64,000 nucleotides of DNA from PHAA01 sp964457945. Lineage in GTDB: Bacteria; Bacillota; Syntrophomonadia; Syntrophomonadales; Syntrophomonadaceae. The position numbers and the translations under genes were made by a program. Position 1 is the stretch's first letter; every line of letters begins with the position of its first letter. Location of the stretch: the NCBI GenBank assembly GCA_964457945.1, contig CAYWFX010000008.1, forward strand, positions 1-64,000. Direction: 5' to 3'. The notes below the pieces were generated by a model. The model was not told the origin of the DNA. It was given only the letters and a program-made list of their open reading frames with translations, and did no database searches. Shown one piece after another: positions 52,811-62,872 of this stretch.

Positions 52811-52894
52811 ATTTAGATAATTATCTAAATAAATTATAATGCTCGCAAAAATAAATGGCAAGAACATTTTGATAAATATCTAAATGTTCTTGCC
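52811..52894 (-). promoter_or_regulatory. Promoter and palindromic operator of sdpRI
   Basis: On the minus strand a -35 box TTGCCA (52861-52856) and a -10 box TATAAT (52838-52833) are 17 nt apart. Two bases after the -10 box is the perfect 20-bp palindrome ATTTAGATAATTATCTAAAT (52811-52830). A 13-bp inverted repeat, GGCAAGAACATTT (52857-52869) and its complement (52882-52894), encloses a related TGATAAATATCT sequence. Confidence 0.8.
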
Positions 52895-53072
52895 CGATAG
52901 GTGATATTAGACTGGTGGGAGCGAAGTTCTAGTTACCAATAAATAATTATAAAGGTATAATATAGAAAATAAGGTGTAAAGTTAACGATATTAATTATTG
53001 TTTATAGGAGTATAGCCCAAGGACCATAAACATCTATGCAATAGTTTAATAAAAAGATTGGAGGCGAACGCC

Positions 53073-53558
53073 ATGCACTATTCCAAATTCAAAATAGGGC
53101 AAGAAAAAATGGTTTCTGAACTTGTTTGGACTGTATTCAAGAAATATGAAGCACCCGAATATCCAGAGGAAGGCATTAAGACATTTAAAACATTTATTGC
53201 ACCAGATAATATAAATGACATGGTATGCAACAATGGTTTCCCAATATATTGTTGCTTTGAAAATGACAAACTTATTGGAGTATTAGCATTTAGAGGCAAG
53301 TCACACATTTCCCTCTTATTTGTTCATGAGAAATATCATAGACAAGGTATAGCTAAAACACTCCTTAGTAATGCTCTGGATGAAATAATGGCATCAGATA
53401 AAAACATAAGCAAAATTACCGTCAATTCATCGCCTTATGCATTGGGTGTTTATAAAAGAATGGGATTTTTAGCGACAAGTGAAATGCAACATCAAGATGG
53501 ACTTTTATTTATTCCCATGGTTAAGGATTTATATTTGCAGCCATTTAACATCATTTGA
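53073..53558 (+). CDS. GNAT-family N-acetyltransferase
   Basis: 161 residues from the ATG at 53073, preceded by GGAGG at 8 nt. The acetyl-CoA-binding motif is FVHEKYHRQGIAKTLLSNAL, followed by ITVNSSPYALGVYKRMGF. Substrate unknown. Confidence 0.88.
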   Translation: MHYSKFKIGQEKMVSELVWTVFKKYEAPEYPEEGIKTFKTFIAPDNINDMVCNNGFPIYCCFENDKLIGVLAFRGKSHISLLFVHEKYHRQGIAKTLLSNALDEIMASDKNISKITVNSSPYALGVYKRMGFLATSEMQHQDGLLFIPMVKDLYLQPFNII

Positions 53559-53989
53559 GGGGTAGGTTAATGAAGCGATAAGTAGAATTGGGGAAGTTGA
53601 ATGAAGCTAGTAAAAGGTTCCATTATCATTGGGGTACATGATCGGTACGATCATAAGTCCTTTGCGTTGATTCCAGAGTTGTTATTTTCAGATAGAACTA
53701 GCTGTTCATCTGAGAGAACCACTATCTTCTTCCCAAGAACCACCGTCAAAAGGCGGCAGCCTCATCAATTTGTTCGTGCGATCGTCTTGGGTCAAACTGT
53801 GAACAAAAGATAGTTGATCCAATTTGATGCCTAGTTTCCACTATTTCCAAGACATCCAGGGCCTGTAGACCTTCCAAACACCTTTAAGCTCGAAGGCATA
53901 TTTTTCATAGCATTTTGCTGCATGGAGCATGTGTTATAATGGTAATATATTACTATATTTTTGATCTGGCATTGAAAGGAAGTGATGAA
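53559..53989. other. 431-base stretch without a confident gene
   Basis: A 70-codon frame at 53601-53813 lacks a good ribosome binding site and resembles no protein. The stretch may be a decayed gene. The last 60 bases carry the promoter of the glycosyltransferase-like gene. Confidence 0.5.
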
Positions 53990-55228
53990 ATGCAGGAAGG
54001 CAAAAATATTAAAGTTGGAATCGGTTTTGCGACGGGGAGAAAGACTTTTCAAAGGGTGCTGAGAACCAACATATACAACTGGCAGGAATCCGGTTTGGTG
54101 GAAAACATAAGAATCAGTTTAAATCTTTTCGTCGCATATGATCTTAATTATAATAAAACCAAAACGACGGATTACACCAATATAAAACCAGACCTGGTCG
54201 AACAGATCGATAGCAGCACATTTATTGCAGGCATCGCTGTCAAAGCAGAAATAGACTATTTAATTCGGGAAAACGTCATAAATTTTGATGAAGCACACAT
54301 GATTTTTGGCAGGGGGTATGCAGCCAAGCGTAACGCGGTACTATATTACGCTATAAAGCACCATATGGATTATCTGATTTTTTTGGATGACGACGAATAC
54401 CCCCTGGCAGTGACTAATACGCGCAGCACTACAATTTGGGGAGGCCAGTATGTTCTGTTAAACCATCTGGAACATATCACTCAAGCGGATATTACCCACG
54501 GACATCACTGTGGTTACATATCGCCTATTCCCTATATGGAATTTAATGATACTTTGACCGAAGCTGATTTTCGTTCTTTTATTGAGGCGATCAGCAATGA
54601 TATCGTTAACTGGGATACCTTGAAAGCCGTTATGCAAAACGGTGGGGTGACCTATGCCGATACCAAGATATTGACCAGCAATGAGGCTATAGAGGTGCAG
54701 GAAATAGATCATGCCAAATTCATATCCGGCGCAAACCTGTGTATTAACCTTACCGATCCTCGCCGTATTTTTCCGTTTTACAATCCACCGGGAGCGAGGG
54801 GAGAGGATACTTTTTTAAGTACCTGCCTAAGCGAACGAAAAGTTTTGCGCGTGCCATGCTACACATTCCACGACGGGTTTTCTACCTATAATCACCTGTT
54901 AGAAGGTGTTCTGCCCATCCGCTTGAAGTTCATCAAAGCTGATACCGAACAGATTGTCACTCGCTTTTACAAGGCTTGTATAGGTTGGATTCGTTATAAG
55001 CCATTACTGCTCTATATCACCCAGCCGGATCATTATGAGGAAAAGATTCAAGAGATGCGGAAACAACTTACCGTGACTTTGCCTAAAATCTGCGCTTATT
55101 TCGACCAGCCCGATTTCATGAAAGTCTTAGCTGATTTGGAAAAATACAACAGAAATGTAAAGAAGCATTATTATGAATTCCGTGAAACGCAAAGTATTTG
55201 GGCAAAAATCATGGAACACTTTGCGTAA
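53990..55228 (+). CDS. Glycosyltransferase-like protein (GT-A fold, DDD motif)
   Basis: 412 residues from the ATG at 53990 with GGAAG upstream. The region MIFGRGYAAKRNAVLYYAIKHHMDYLIFLDDDEYPL has the nucleotide-sugar metal motif DDD of GT-A enzymes. A second conserved block, FISGANLCINLTDPRRIFPFYNPPGARGEDTFLS, resembles the acceptor-side ED of such enzymes. I do not recognise the exact family. It converges with the GlcNAc operon. Confidence 0.65.
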   Translation: MQEGKNIKVGIGFATGRKTFQRVLRTNIYNWQESGLVENIRISLNLFVAYDLNYNKTKTTDYTNIKPDLVEQIDSSTFIAGIAVKAEIDYLIRENVINFDEAHMIFGRGYAAKRNAVLYYAIKHHMDYLIFLDDDEYPLAVTNTRSTTIWGGQYVLLNHLEHITQADITHGHHCGYISPIPYMEFNDTLTEADFRSFIEAISNDIVNWDTLKAVMQNGGVTYADTKILTSNEAIEVQEIDHAKFISGANLCINLTDPRRIFPFYNPPGARGEDTFLSTCLSERKVLRVPCYTFHDGFSTYNHLLEGVLPIRLKFIKADTEQIVTRFYKACIGWIRYKPLLLYITQPDHYEEKIQEMRKQLTVTLPKICAYFDQPDFMKVLADLEKYNRNVKKHYYEFRETQSIWAKIMEHFA

Positions 55229-55237
55229 GAGATAATT

Positions 55238-57142
55238 TTAAGTCTCTTCATTATATTTTCTGAGGATGAAACAGATTTGCCAAACGAATTCTTTTATTCG
55301 AAACAATTCGCTCTCACGACTGACAGCTCTCCAATCCTTACAGTAATCCATAAGCCAGCTTTCCAGCTTACTAGCCATTTCATGGGGAGTATCCAGTGGA
55401 TGTACATTCTGTCCATATTCCCTTTGTTTAATGACTAGCGTCAATTCCTGCATTAGTGCTACACCACGAGCAGCAAGGTAATATTCCACCATTTGCTGAC
55501 GATGGTCTGCATGGGACGTACTATCATTCTGTTTAAGACATTTTAAGATTTCCGCACATCTGGCAACTGCTGCCTTAAGCTGATTCTCTGAAACCTGCAT
55601 CATCTTATTTTTAGCTTTTTCATGCATAAAACTTCCATCCTGATTGTAGGTCTGATTGAATACCATATAATCCCTGAAAAATACCACATCGTTAAACGTG
55701 ATTGTATCTTGATGAGAAAGTTCCCGCAAAAGCCCAACCAGCTTTTTACTCTGATCACCATATTCTACCAAAGAAATAACCTGGTCTACATTGGTAAAAT
55801 CCCTATTATCCTCCACGTTCCAGCCTTGGGCTGCACCGTAAATCATACCGGGAATATTAAGCGCAGGCATATTGATACTGCCACAATCACCCCAATCCGT
55901 ATTCAAGAGTCCTTCGGCATGATACTTGTAGCCTAACTCCGCCATCTCCCTGATATTGGTAAAGCTCATGTCATAGGCGTTTACCAGGCGGCTGTAACCA
56001 GATACGCTGGGACAGGCATACTGCTTTAAGCCATAGTCTGAGAAAATTTTAAATATTTCTTCTTGAACTCCACAATCATAGTACCAGTTGAGGCAGGTAA
56101 CCTCAGCATTCAATTCACAGATCATCTCGCGATTATTCTGCAAAACATCTCCCCAAATCATCACCTCTTTTCCCTTGATTTGAAGATATTCTACTAACTT
56201 ATTGACATAAGAAAGATACAGTTCTCCATAAGCCATTTTTTCAGCCAGGCCAGCACTTTTCCCCTTGCCCAAATCAAATGTTTCATCGCAGCAAATGTTT
56301 ATTTTATTGCTGCTGAACAAGGATATGTATTGGTCAAGAATACCCGTAATAAGAGTAAAGCTTTCTGGATCGGCAACATTGATAGTGTGGTGTCTCATTC
56401 GGTTATGCCAAGTAAAGATCCCTGCCTGCTCGTCATCAACTTCTCTGTATTTACCATAGCTGACTGAACAGAGTAAATCATACAAATGTCCAAATGTAGC
56501 AATACAGGGCACCAGTTCAATACCTCTCATAATGCAGTAGCGGTCCAAATCCAAAATTTCTTCCGGTAAAAAAGGATCTGTCTGTGACCAAATTTCTTCA
56601 AAGCCATCTAAGCGCAAACAGTTTTCCATGTACAACTGAAGCTGATTTATTTTATACAATGACAACCTATCCACCAGAGCTTTCAAGCTGTCCATAGTTG
56701 GCACCCTGCCACGGCTGACATCCAGCAAATAGCCCCGTTTGGCATAGGATGGTTCATCGGCAATGTCCACACAACCAATTTCCCCGCGGGATGTCTTGCA
56801 TAGCTGAATCAGGGTGGACACGCCATAAAGGAAACCACGGTGGCAATCAGCGGAAATGGTAATTTTATTTGGTGTAACCATAAGCCTATAGGCTTCAGTT
56901 TCTCTATCCATTTGGTTATATTCAAAGCAAATGCAGTTATTAGCAAAATTTATTTCCCTTCGCAGCCCTTTTTTAATGGGCAGCTTAATGGCTATAACCT
57001 TTTCAATTTCCTGCTGCAAAAGCTTGGCGGTTTCGAAGTCAATACCATCCTGCGCCGCGTCTAACACAATGGCAGTATTGTGGACTATGGAAAACGCTCC
57101 ATCCTGAGCTGTAATCTGGTGTGGTAATGGTATTAGATACAT
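55238..57142 (-). CDS. Family 20-type beta-N-acetylhexosaminidase
   Basis: 634 residues from the ATG at 57142 with GAGG 7 nt upstream. N-terminal GH20b-like domain, then a barrel with AKRGYLLDVSRGRVPT and the catalytic Asp-Glu in INICCDETFDLGKG. It lacks a signal peptide, so it acts in the cytoplasm on imported amino-sugar oligomers. Last gene of the nag operon, after the kinase. Confidence 0.85.
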   Translation of the reverse strand: MYLIPLPHQITAQDGAFSIVHNTAIVLDAAQDGIDFETAKLLQQEIEKVIAIKLPIKKGLRREINFANNCICFEYNQMDRETEAYRLMVTPNKITISADCHRGFLYGVSTLIQLCKTSRGEIGCVDIADEPSYAKRGYLLDVSRGRVPTMDSLKALVDRLSLYKINQLQLYMENCLRLDGFEEIWSQTDPFLPEEILDLDRYCIMRGIELVPCIATFGHLYDLLCSVSYGKYREVDDEQAGIFTWHNRMRHHTINVADPESFTLITGILDQYISLFSSNKINICCDETFDLGKGKSAGLAEKMAYGELYLSYVNKLVEYLQIKGKEVMIWGDVLQNNREMICELNAEVTCLNWYYDCGVQEEIFKIFSDYGLKQYACPSVSGYSRLVNAYDMSFTNIREMAELGYKYHAEGLLNTDWGDCGSINMPALNIPGMIYGAAQGWNVEDNRDFTNVDQVISLVEYGDQSKKLVGLLRELSHQDTITFNDVVFFRDYMVFNQTYNQDGSFMHEKAKNKMMQVSENQLKAAVARCAEILKCLKQNDSTSHADHRQQMVEYYLAARGVALMQELTLVIKQREYGQNVHPLDTPHEMASKLESWLMDYCKDWRAVSRESELFRIKEFVWQICFILRKYNEET

Positions 57143-57158
57143 GCTTTGTCCTCTGTTT

Positions 57159-58082
57159 TCATATTTTTTTACCCTGCCCAATTATTCTTCTATTTAAATA
57201 ACAGGCTCCTTTGGTTGCGGAAATATCTTCTGCTAATATGTTGACTGAGTCTAAATCCCTTTCTAAGCAGCTTTTGAATTCTTTCCTTACGATATCCACT
57301 TTACTGAGAATACTCCCACTAACTCCTATGTTAATGGATTCATTAATCCCAATTTTTTTATAAAGTCTTTCTGTCATAATAGCCAGGTCTTTTCCTGCCT
57401 GTTTAAGTATGTTAACTGAATTTATCTCCGCAGCCTTGGCAAGTTCCACCACTATAGGTGCGTATGCTGCAATTTCTCCCTTACTGGCTGAATAAATAAA
57501 TCCTCTTATATCATTTACCTGGTCTAAATTAAGCTTACTCAAAATCGTCTGAGTAAGTTCACTCCTAACCCCTTCTGAATCTTCCTCAATCGTCATCCTT
57601 TTAAAAGCCGCCAAAGCTATAGCATAGCCGCTTCCCTCGTCACCTAAAATATGACCCCATCCACCCGTTCTGGCCTCTCTGCCTTTATATAAACCATAGC
57701 TTACCGAGCCCGTTCCAGATATGGTAATAATCCCGTCTTCACCTTTTAATATGGCCGCATGAGCAAGCTCTGCATCGTGAAAGCCCTGTACTTTACAACC
57801 GAAATTTTCTTTAAGTAAAGTCTCAACTTTCTCAAGATTGTCACTAACTTCAATTCCCGCTATGCCTAAGTATATACACAAACATTCCCCATGTCTGTCC
57901 TGTTCTTCTAGGTTATTTATGCATTGTTGAATGGCATTTATTATGTTTTTTCCTGCCTTATCAAAATCTAATATGAGATTTCCGGAACCCGAATAACCTT
58001 CACCCAGCTCTTGGTCTTCTAAACTATAGGCAACCGCCTCAGTTTTGGTTGCGCCTCCATCCACCCCAATTATATATTTCAC
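57159..58082 (-). CDS. N-acetylglucosamine kinase (BadF/BadG type)
   Basis: 307 residues. ASKHA motifs GVDGGATKTEAVA at the N-terminus and ISGTGSVSYG in the middle. It lacks the Cys of the dehydratase activators, so it is a sugar kinase. Placed between nagB and the hexosaminidase gene, it makes GlcNAc-6-phosphate. Confidence 0.87.
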   Translation of the reverse strand: MKYIIGVDGGATKTEAVAYSLEDQELGEGYSGSGNLILDFDKAGKNIINAIQQCINNLEEQDRHGECLCIYLGIAGIEVSDNLEKVETLLKENFGCKVQGFHDAELAHAAILKGEDGIITISGTGSVSYGLYKGREARTGGWGHILGDEGSGYAIALAAFKRMTIEEDSEGVRSELTQTILSKLNLDQVNDIRGFIYSASKGEIAAYAPIVVELAKAAEINSVNILKQAGKDLAIMTERLYKKIGINESINIGVSGSILSKVDIVRKEFKSCLERDLDSVNILAEDISATKGACYLNRRIIGQGKKI

Positions 58083-58107
58083 AATTCAAATATCCTTTCT
58101 ATTGTCC

Positions 58108-58833
58108 TTATAGCCGTTTGGCAGCATTTTTTTCAATGACCATAGTGGCATTAGGATGAAGCTGTATAATTGAAGCCGGTACTTCGGGGCATATTTTGCC
58201 TTTTATAGTTTTATATATTGCGTCAGCCTTGGTTTCCCCATTTGCCAGCAATATTAGCATCCTTGACTGCATTATAGTTTTTATTCCCATACTTATAGCC
58301 GACGTCGGGACTTTATCCTTGGAACTGAAAAATCTTGAATTAGCTTCGATCGTCATTTTATCGAGTTTAACCAGATGAGTTTCGGCTTCGAAATTGATAT
58401 CCGGCTCATTAAATCCAATATGTCCGTTAGCTCCTATGCCTAAAACCTGCAGATCAATGCCGCCCTTATTTTTAATCTGCTCTTCGTAGTTCCTGCATTC
58501 CTCATCAATGTCTGGGGCGATACCATTGGGAATATAGGTATTTTCTTCTTTTGCATTTATGTATTTAAAGAAATTGTGATGCATGTAATAGTAATAGCTT
58601 TGGGCATTTTGTCGGTTCAGAGAACAGTATTCATCTAAATTAAAAATAGTAACCTCTGAAAAATCAACTTCTTGATTTTCATACATTTTTATAAGTTCAT
58701 GGTACATACCCATCGGGGTATCACCGGTAGCTAGCCCTAATACGCAGTCAGGCTTTAAAATAATCTGGCTTCTTACAATAGCTGCTGCTTTTTTACTCAT
58801 TACTTCAAAAGTTTCTGCCAGTATAATTCGCAT
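58108..58833 (-). CDS. nagB: Glucosamine-6-phosphate deaminase
   Basis: 241 residues from the ATG at 58833 with AGGAG upstream. Motifs LGLATGDTPMGMYHEL, NLDEYCSL, GIGANGHIGFNEP. It converts glucosamine-6-phosphate to fructose-6-phosphate and ammonium. It follows nagA with near-zero spacing. Confidence 0.95.
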   Translation of the reverse strand: MRIILAETFEVMSKKAAAIVRSQIILKPDCVLGLATGDTPMGMYHELIKMYENQEVDFSEVTIFNLDEYCSLNRQNAQSYYYYMHHNFFKYINAKEENTYIPNGIAPDIDEECRNYEEQIKNKGGIDLQVLGIGANGHIGFNEPDINFEAETHLVKLDKMTIEANSRFFSSKDKVPTSAISMGIKTIMQSRMLILLANGETKADAIYKTIKGKICPEVPASIIQLHPNATMVIEKNAAKRL

Positions 58834-58838
58834 TGAAA

Positions 58839-60011
58839 TCACTCCTGCTTAAATTTGTAAATTACTTTTCCTCCGGCTATGGACAAATCTACATTTAAAT
58901 CTTTATCAAAAATAATCACATCTGCATCTTTGCCTATTTTTATGCTTCCTTTGGAATTGTCCATATGAATAAGCTTGGCCGGATTTAAGCTGGCTAAAGC
59001 AACCGCTTCGTATATCTCCATATCCGTATATTTCAAAATATTAAATACTGCTTTATTCATGGTCATAATACTTCCTGCCAGAGTTCCATCAGTAAGGCGG
59101 GCTGAATTATGCTCTACAACCACCTGCTGGCCTCCCAGTTCCCAGTTACCCTCTGACATAGAACCTGCTCGCATGGAGTCCGTAATTAGAATCATTTTGT
59201 CTTTTCCTTTGGCATTTAACAAAATTTGAAAAACAGCCGGATGGATGTGCAGGGTATCAGCTATTAATTCAAAACTTATATTGCTTTTTAATACTGCACC
59301 TACCACTCCTGGATCTCTGTGATGGAAGGACCGCATAGCATTGAACATATGGGATGCATTACTTATTCCAACTCTCACAGCCTCCAGGGCTGTTTCGTAA
59401 TTCGCATTGGTATGTCCCATTGCAAGTACTATATCAGAATTGTTTTTAACACTCTTTATAAACTTAAATTGAAAATCTTCTTCGGGTGCCATAGTAATTA
59501 TTTTAATTATGTCTATATAGTTTTCAATAAATTTTAAATCAGGTTTAAGTATATAATTTTTATCCTGAGCTCCTTGGTATTTTGGGCTTATAAAGGGTCC
59601 TTCCAGGTGAGCACCCAGTATTTTAGCCCCTTTAACATTATCTTGCATGGCAAGTTTTACTGAATCCAATGCCTTATATATCTTTTCTTTTCTCATAGTC
59701 ATGGTGGTCGGCAAAAATCCTGTAACCCCATTTTTAGCGATAGTTTCGCTTATTATTTTAATATCAGATATTTCACCATCCATAGTATCTTTTCCACCAG
59801 AACCATGAATATGAATATCTATAAATCCTGGTGAAACATATTTCCCATTAGCATTTATTACTTTCATTTCGTAAGTCGGGCTCTTCTTTGTAAAATTTTC
59901 TTCGTCTAAAATATCAATTATTTTGTCATTAAAAATTAGTACCTTGCCTACTAGAATTTCATTTTCTAAAATAATTTTTCCGCCTTTAATACAAGTAATA
60001 TTTTTATTCAT
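58839..60011 (-). CDS. nagA: N-acetylglucosamine-6-phosphate deacetylase
   Basis: 390 residues. Metal-binding FIDIHIHGSGGKDTMDG, HLEGPFISPKYQGAQ, MGHTNANYE and SHMFNAMRSFHHRDPG are all present, and the catalytic Asp is in ILITDSMRAG. First gene of the nagA-nagB-kinase-hexosaminidase operon. Confidence 0.95.
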   Translation of the reverse strand: MNKNITCIKGGKIILENEILVGKVLIFNDKIIDILDEENFTKKSPTYEMKVINANGKYVSPGFIDIHIHGSGGKDTMDGEISDIKIISETIAKNGVTGFLPTTMTMRKEKIYKALDSVKLAMQDNVKGAKILGAHLEGPFISPKYQGAQDKNYILKPDLKFIENYIDIIKIITMAPEEDFQFKFIKSVKNNSDIVLAMGHTNANYETALEAVRVGISNASHMFNAMRSFHHRDPGVVGAVLKSNISFELIADTLHIHPAVFQILLNAKGKDKMILITDSMRAGSMSEGNWELGGQQVVVEHNSARLTDGTLAGSIMTMNKAVFNILKYTDMEIYEAVALASLNPAKLIHMDNSKGSIKIGKDADVIIFDKDLNVDLSIAGGKVIYKFKQE

Positions 60012-60166
60012 TATTTATCATCAACCTTTGTTTTAAATCACTTTATATCTATTCTTATATCATTATTGCATAATGGGGTTATGTTTGTATGTCAGCGTGA
60101 GTTTTCGTTTTCATTTGAGATTCTACAAAACCGGTACATTTGTTGCTCTATATCACCCAGCAACAC

Positions 60167-60632
60167 TTGCATCCCTTAAGCAAATCTGTTGTTTCAGGTA
60201 AGGTTACCGTAACTGGTATGGATTGCCCAGATTGTGCATCGAAGGTTGAAAAGGCAGTAAAGCGTATGCATGGGATAGATGGCAACGATTACTTTCCCTT
60301 CGGGGAAGCTGAAATTTGAGTTCGATGATAGCCAAACTGGCGTTAAGCATCTAATCAACAAGGTGAAGGCGTTAGGATATGGGACTGATGAAGAAGAAAA
60401 TTCCGGGATATTGGAAGGCGTTTTGAGCACCAACATCTGTATTATTGGAATGGACTGTGCTGACTGCGCTGCCAAGCTGGAAAAGCGCATCTCAAAAGTC
60501 CCGGGAGTGGAAGAGGTGAAGATTATAACCTGTGAAGGTATTATTTTAAGCAATAAATTTGTGTGTAGGGGGCTTTTAAATAATTTATGGAAGAAATATG
60601 TCGCCCAACCTATTTTCCTTTGCACTTTATAA
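60167..60632 (+). pseudogene. Fragment of a heavy-metal P-type ATPase (two HMA domains), frameshifted
   Basis: The first frame (to 60319) reads VTVTGMDCPDCASKVEKAVK and the second (60279-60632) continues with ATITFPSGKLKFEFD and IIGMDCADCAAKLEKRISKVPGVEEV. Together they look like the N-terminal HMA domains of a Cd/Zn/Cu-type ATPase, but the frame changes near 60280 and the catalytic part is missing. A non-homologous tail follows. Confidence 0.78.
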
Positions 60633-60778
60633 GCATAAAATGTATATCAATAACTCCATGATATCACATTACACTATTCCCGTAATACTAATTAATAGGT
60701 AGCGTATTATTGCAAAAAAAGCTATATAAGGACTACCATACGAATGTTAAAAAATATAAGTGTTTGGATGTTGCAAAG

Positions 60779-62062
60779 ATGAAACAGCCTGTGAAAAAAT
60801 ATATTGCCATTCTGCTGGTGGTGTTCCTTTGGGTTAGCGTAGTTAATAACCAAGCTCTGGCAGCGGATGAATTGCCAAAGCTTGGTTCAGAATCTGCTGT
60901 GCTAATGGATGCTAAAACCGGACAGGTTTTGTATGAGAAAAATATGCATATGGAGTTATATCCAGCCTCTATTACAAAGATACTGACTATTCTTCTGGGA
61001 ATTGAACATGGCAACTTACAAGATATGGTTACCATGTCCAAGGAAGCGGTCTTCAGTATATTGAGAGGGTCTTCGCATATCGCCTTGGAAGAAGGCGAAC
61101 AGATTACCCTGGAACAGGCTTTAATGGCAGCGATGTTGCCATCGGCCAATGATGCCAGCAATGGCATTGCAGAACACATCAGCGGCAGCGATTTAAAATT
61201 TGCCCAGTTGATGAACCAGCGCGCCCGTGAAGCCGGGGCGCTGAACAGCAACTTTATTAATCCCCATGGCTTGCCGAACGATTCGCATGTGAGCACGGCC
61301 TATGACATGGCTATGATCACCCGCGCAGCCCTACAGAATGATAAATTTAGAGAAATATTCGGGACAGTGCGGCACACTATTTCCCCTACCAACAAGCAAC
61401 CTAAATCCCGTGATTTATGGTCGGAGCATAGAATGCTCACCACAAATCGGTTTAATTATGAGGGGGTGATCGGCGGCAAGACTGGCTACACCCAGAAATC
61501 CCAGAATACCCTAGTAACGGCCGCGCGGCGCGGAGATAGGGAGCTTATTGCGGTGGTCATGAAAAGCCAGAATTATGTGGTGTATACAGACACCGTAGCC
61601 CTGTTTGATTACGGATTTAACCAGTTTACTGAAACCAGGATTTTTCCTTCCAACTTTGTGATCCCTTCAAGGGGCAACGAGGAAACAAGAGTCATACAGA
61701 ATATTTTATCTCAAAACAAGGATATAAGCGTCATCCGGCTGCTCCAAAAAAGCATTAGCCCGGAAAATATTGTCGTTGATTATCAACTGGTGGATGATAG
61801 CCAGCACGCTCAGCCTGACCTACAGATCAATATGAGTGTCGGCGCTGCTAGTAACTTAATGTATCCTGACCTGGGATCGCTCTACATATGCACAGCTTCT
61901 TCTGCAGGAACAATCAGTACTCAGCCGAGTTGGATCAGCATTTTTCTTGAGATCATCAAAGTGTTGGTATATTTATGCTTAGGTATACTGGTTTTGCTGT
62001 TTGTGTTACGGTGGTGTTTTAAAACGCATAAGATGGTTCGGCGTAATTCAAGACATCAGTAG
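60779..62062 (+). CDS. D-alanyl-D-alanine carboxypeptidase (S11, DacF/DacB type)
   Basis: 427 residues from the ATG at 60779, chosen because it begins the signal peptide ending ALA; a TTG at 60710 would extend it by 23 residues. Penicillin-binding motifs: SITK (active Ser), SAN and KTG in GGKTGYT. A C-terminal segment (LEIIKVLVYLCLGILVLLFVL) anchors it to the membrane. It trims peptidoglycan stem peptides. Type is that of the sporulation-related DacF/DacB group. Confidence 0.9.
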   Translation: MKQPVKKYIAILLVVFLWVSVVNNQALAADELPKLGSESAVLMDAKTGQVLYEKNMHMELYPASITKILTILLGIEHGNLQDMVTMSKEAVFSILRGSSHIALEEGEQITLEQALMAAMLPSANDASNGIAEHISGSDLKFAQLMNQRAREAGALNSNFINPHGLPNDSHVSTAYDMAMITRAALQNDKFREIFGTVRHTISPTNKQPKSRDLWSEHRMLTTNRFNYEGVIGGKTGYTQKSQNTLVTAARRGDRELIAVVMKSQNYVVYTDTVALFDYGFNQFTETRIFPSNFVIPSRGNEETRVIQNILSQNKDISVIRLLQKSISPENIVVDYQLVDDSQHAQPDLQINMSVGAASNLMYPDLGSLYICTASSAGTISTQPSWISIFLEIIKVLVYLCLGILVLLFVLRWCFKTHKMVRRNSRHQ

Positions 62063-62254
62063 GAAAGAAAATAATTTAATTATATATCCATATTTAAAGG
62101 ATATCTTATTGCGTATAAATAACAGAATGCGCAGTACTAATATTAAATGGCTGGGTGTTAAGCTGACTTTTTTGAGATGACGGAGTAAAATAATTTAGCT
62201 TGTGGTTTTGGCAAACTGCCAGCGAGTAATCATCTTGGAACCAAATCCATATTC

Positions 62255-62722
62255 TTAATACAGGGTTCCTAAACTCTTCCTATATAATATTTCATCATGC
62301 CCGATAGACACCAAGTCTTTGATGATCCCAACTTGAGTAAAACCATTGCGTTCGTAAAAGCGCTGGGCGTTAATATTGTCAACCGAGCAAATGAGAAACA
62401 AATTGGGTATATTATTGGCCGCTATTCCACTAACATATTCAATTAACTGAGCCCCAATTCCACTGCCTCTAAAGACTTGGTCTACGGCTATCATCCTTAT
62501 ATAAGCACCGATGTTTCCAACCCCATCTATTCGGACAGTTACGAATCCTACTAACTTTTCGTTTATTTCAGCAACGTAAATGCTGTCTTGCATTTGTTCA
62601 AAGAGCTTCATTGCCTTAGTAAAATCAATGCCATAACAGATCCAGGCCTGGGATGATGATATGATTGCAGCCAGTTCTGCGAAGTCTTCATGGGTTCCTA
62701 ACCGCATCGCTATTTTTTCCAT
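62255..62722 (-). CDS. GNAT-family N-acetyltransferase
   Basis: 155 residues. The acetyl-CoA motif is VDQVFRGSGIGAQLIEYV, followed by ICSVDNINAQRFYERNGF. Substrate unknown. Single gene. Confidence 0.88.
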   Translation of the reverse strand: MEKIAMRLGTHEDFAELAAIISSSQAWICYGIDFTKAMKLFEQMQDSIYVAEINEKLVGFVTVRIDGVGNIGAYIRMIAVDQVFRGSGIGAQLIEYVSGIAANNIPNLFLICSVDNINAQRFYERNGFTQVGIIKDLVSIGHDEILYRKSLGTLY

Positions 62723-62872
62723 TATCTTTCTTTTCCCTCCTTATATATTTCGGGAAAACTTTGACAAAGGCAGAGCAAATTCCTGCTCGTGTTCTTAAAA
62801 GCTGTAGTTTATGGGATAATGAAAAAAGAGTATTAAATAGTAAATGATTAAATCCGCATTGAAAGGATAAAT

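Noticed and set aside
53601..53813. 70-codon frame
   Set aside because: No ribosome binding site and no protein-like pattern; may be part of a decayed gene.
60144..60160. 17-base match with 55007-55023 (TGCTCTATATCACCCAG)
   Set aside because: Too short and without matching surroundings to call a repeat or attachment site.
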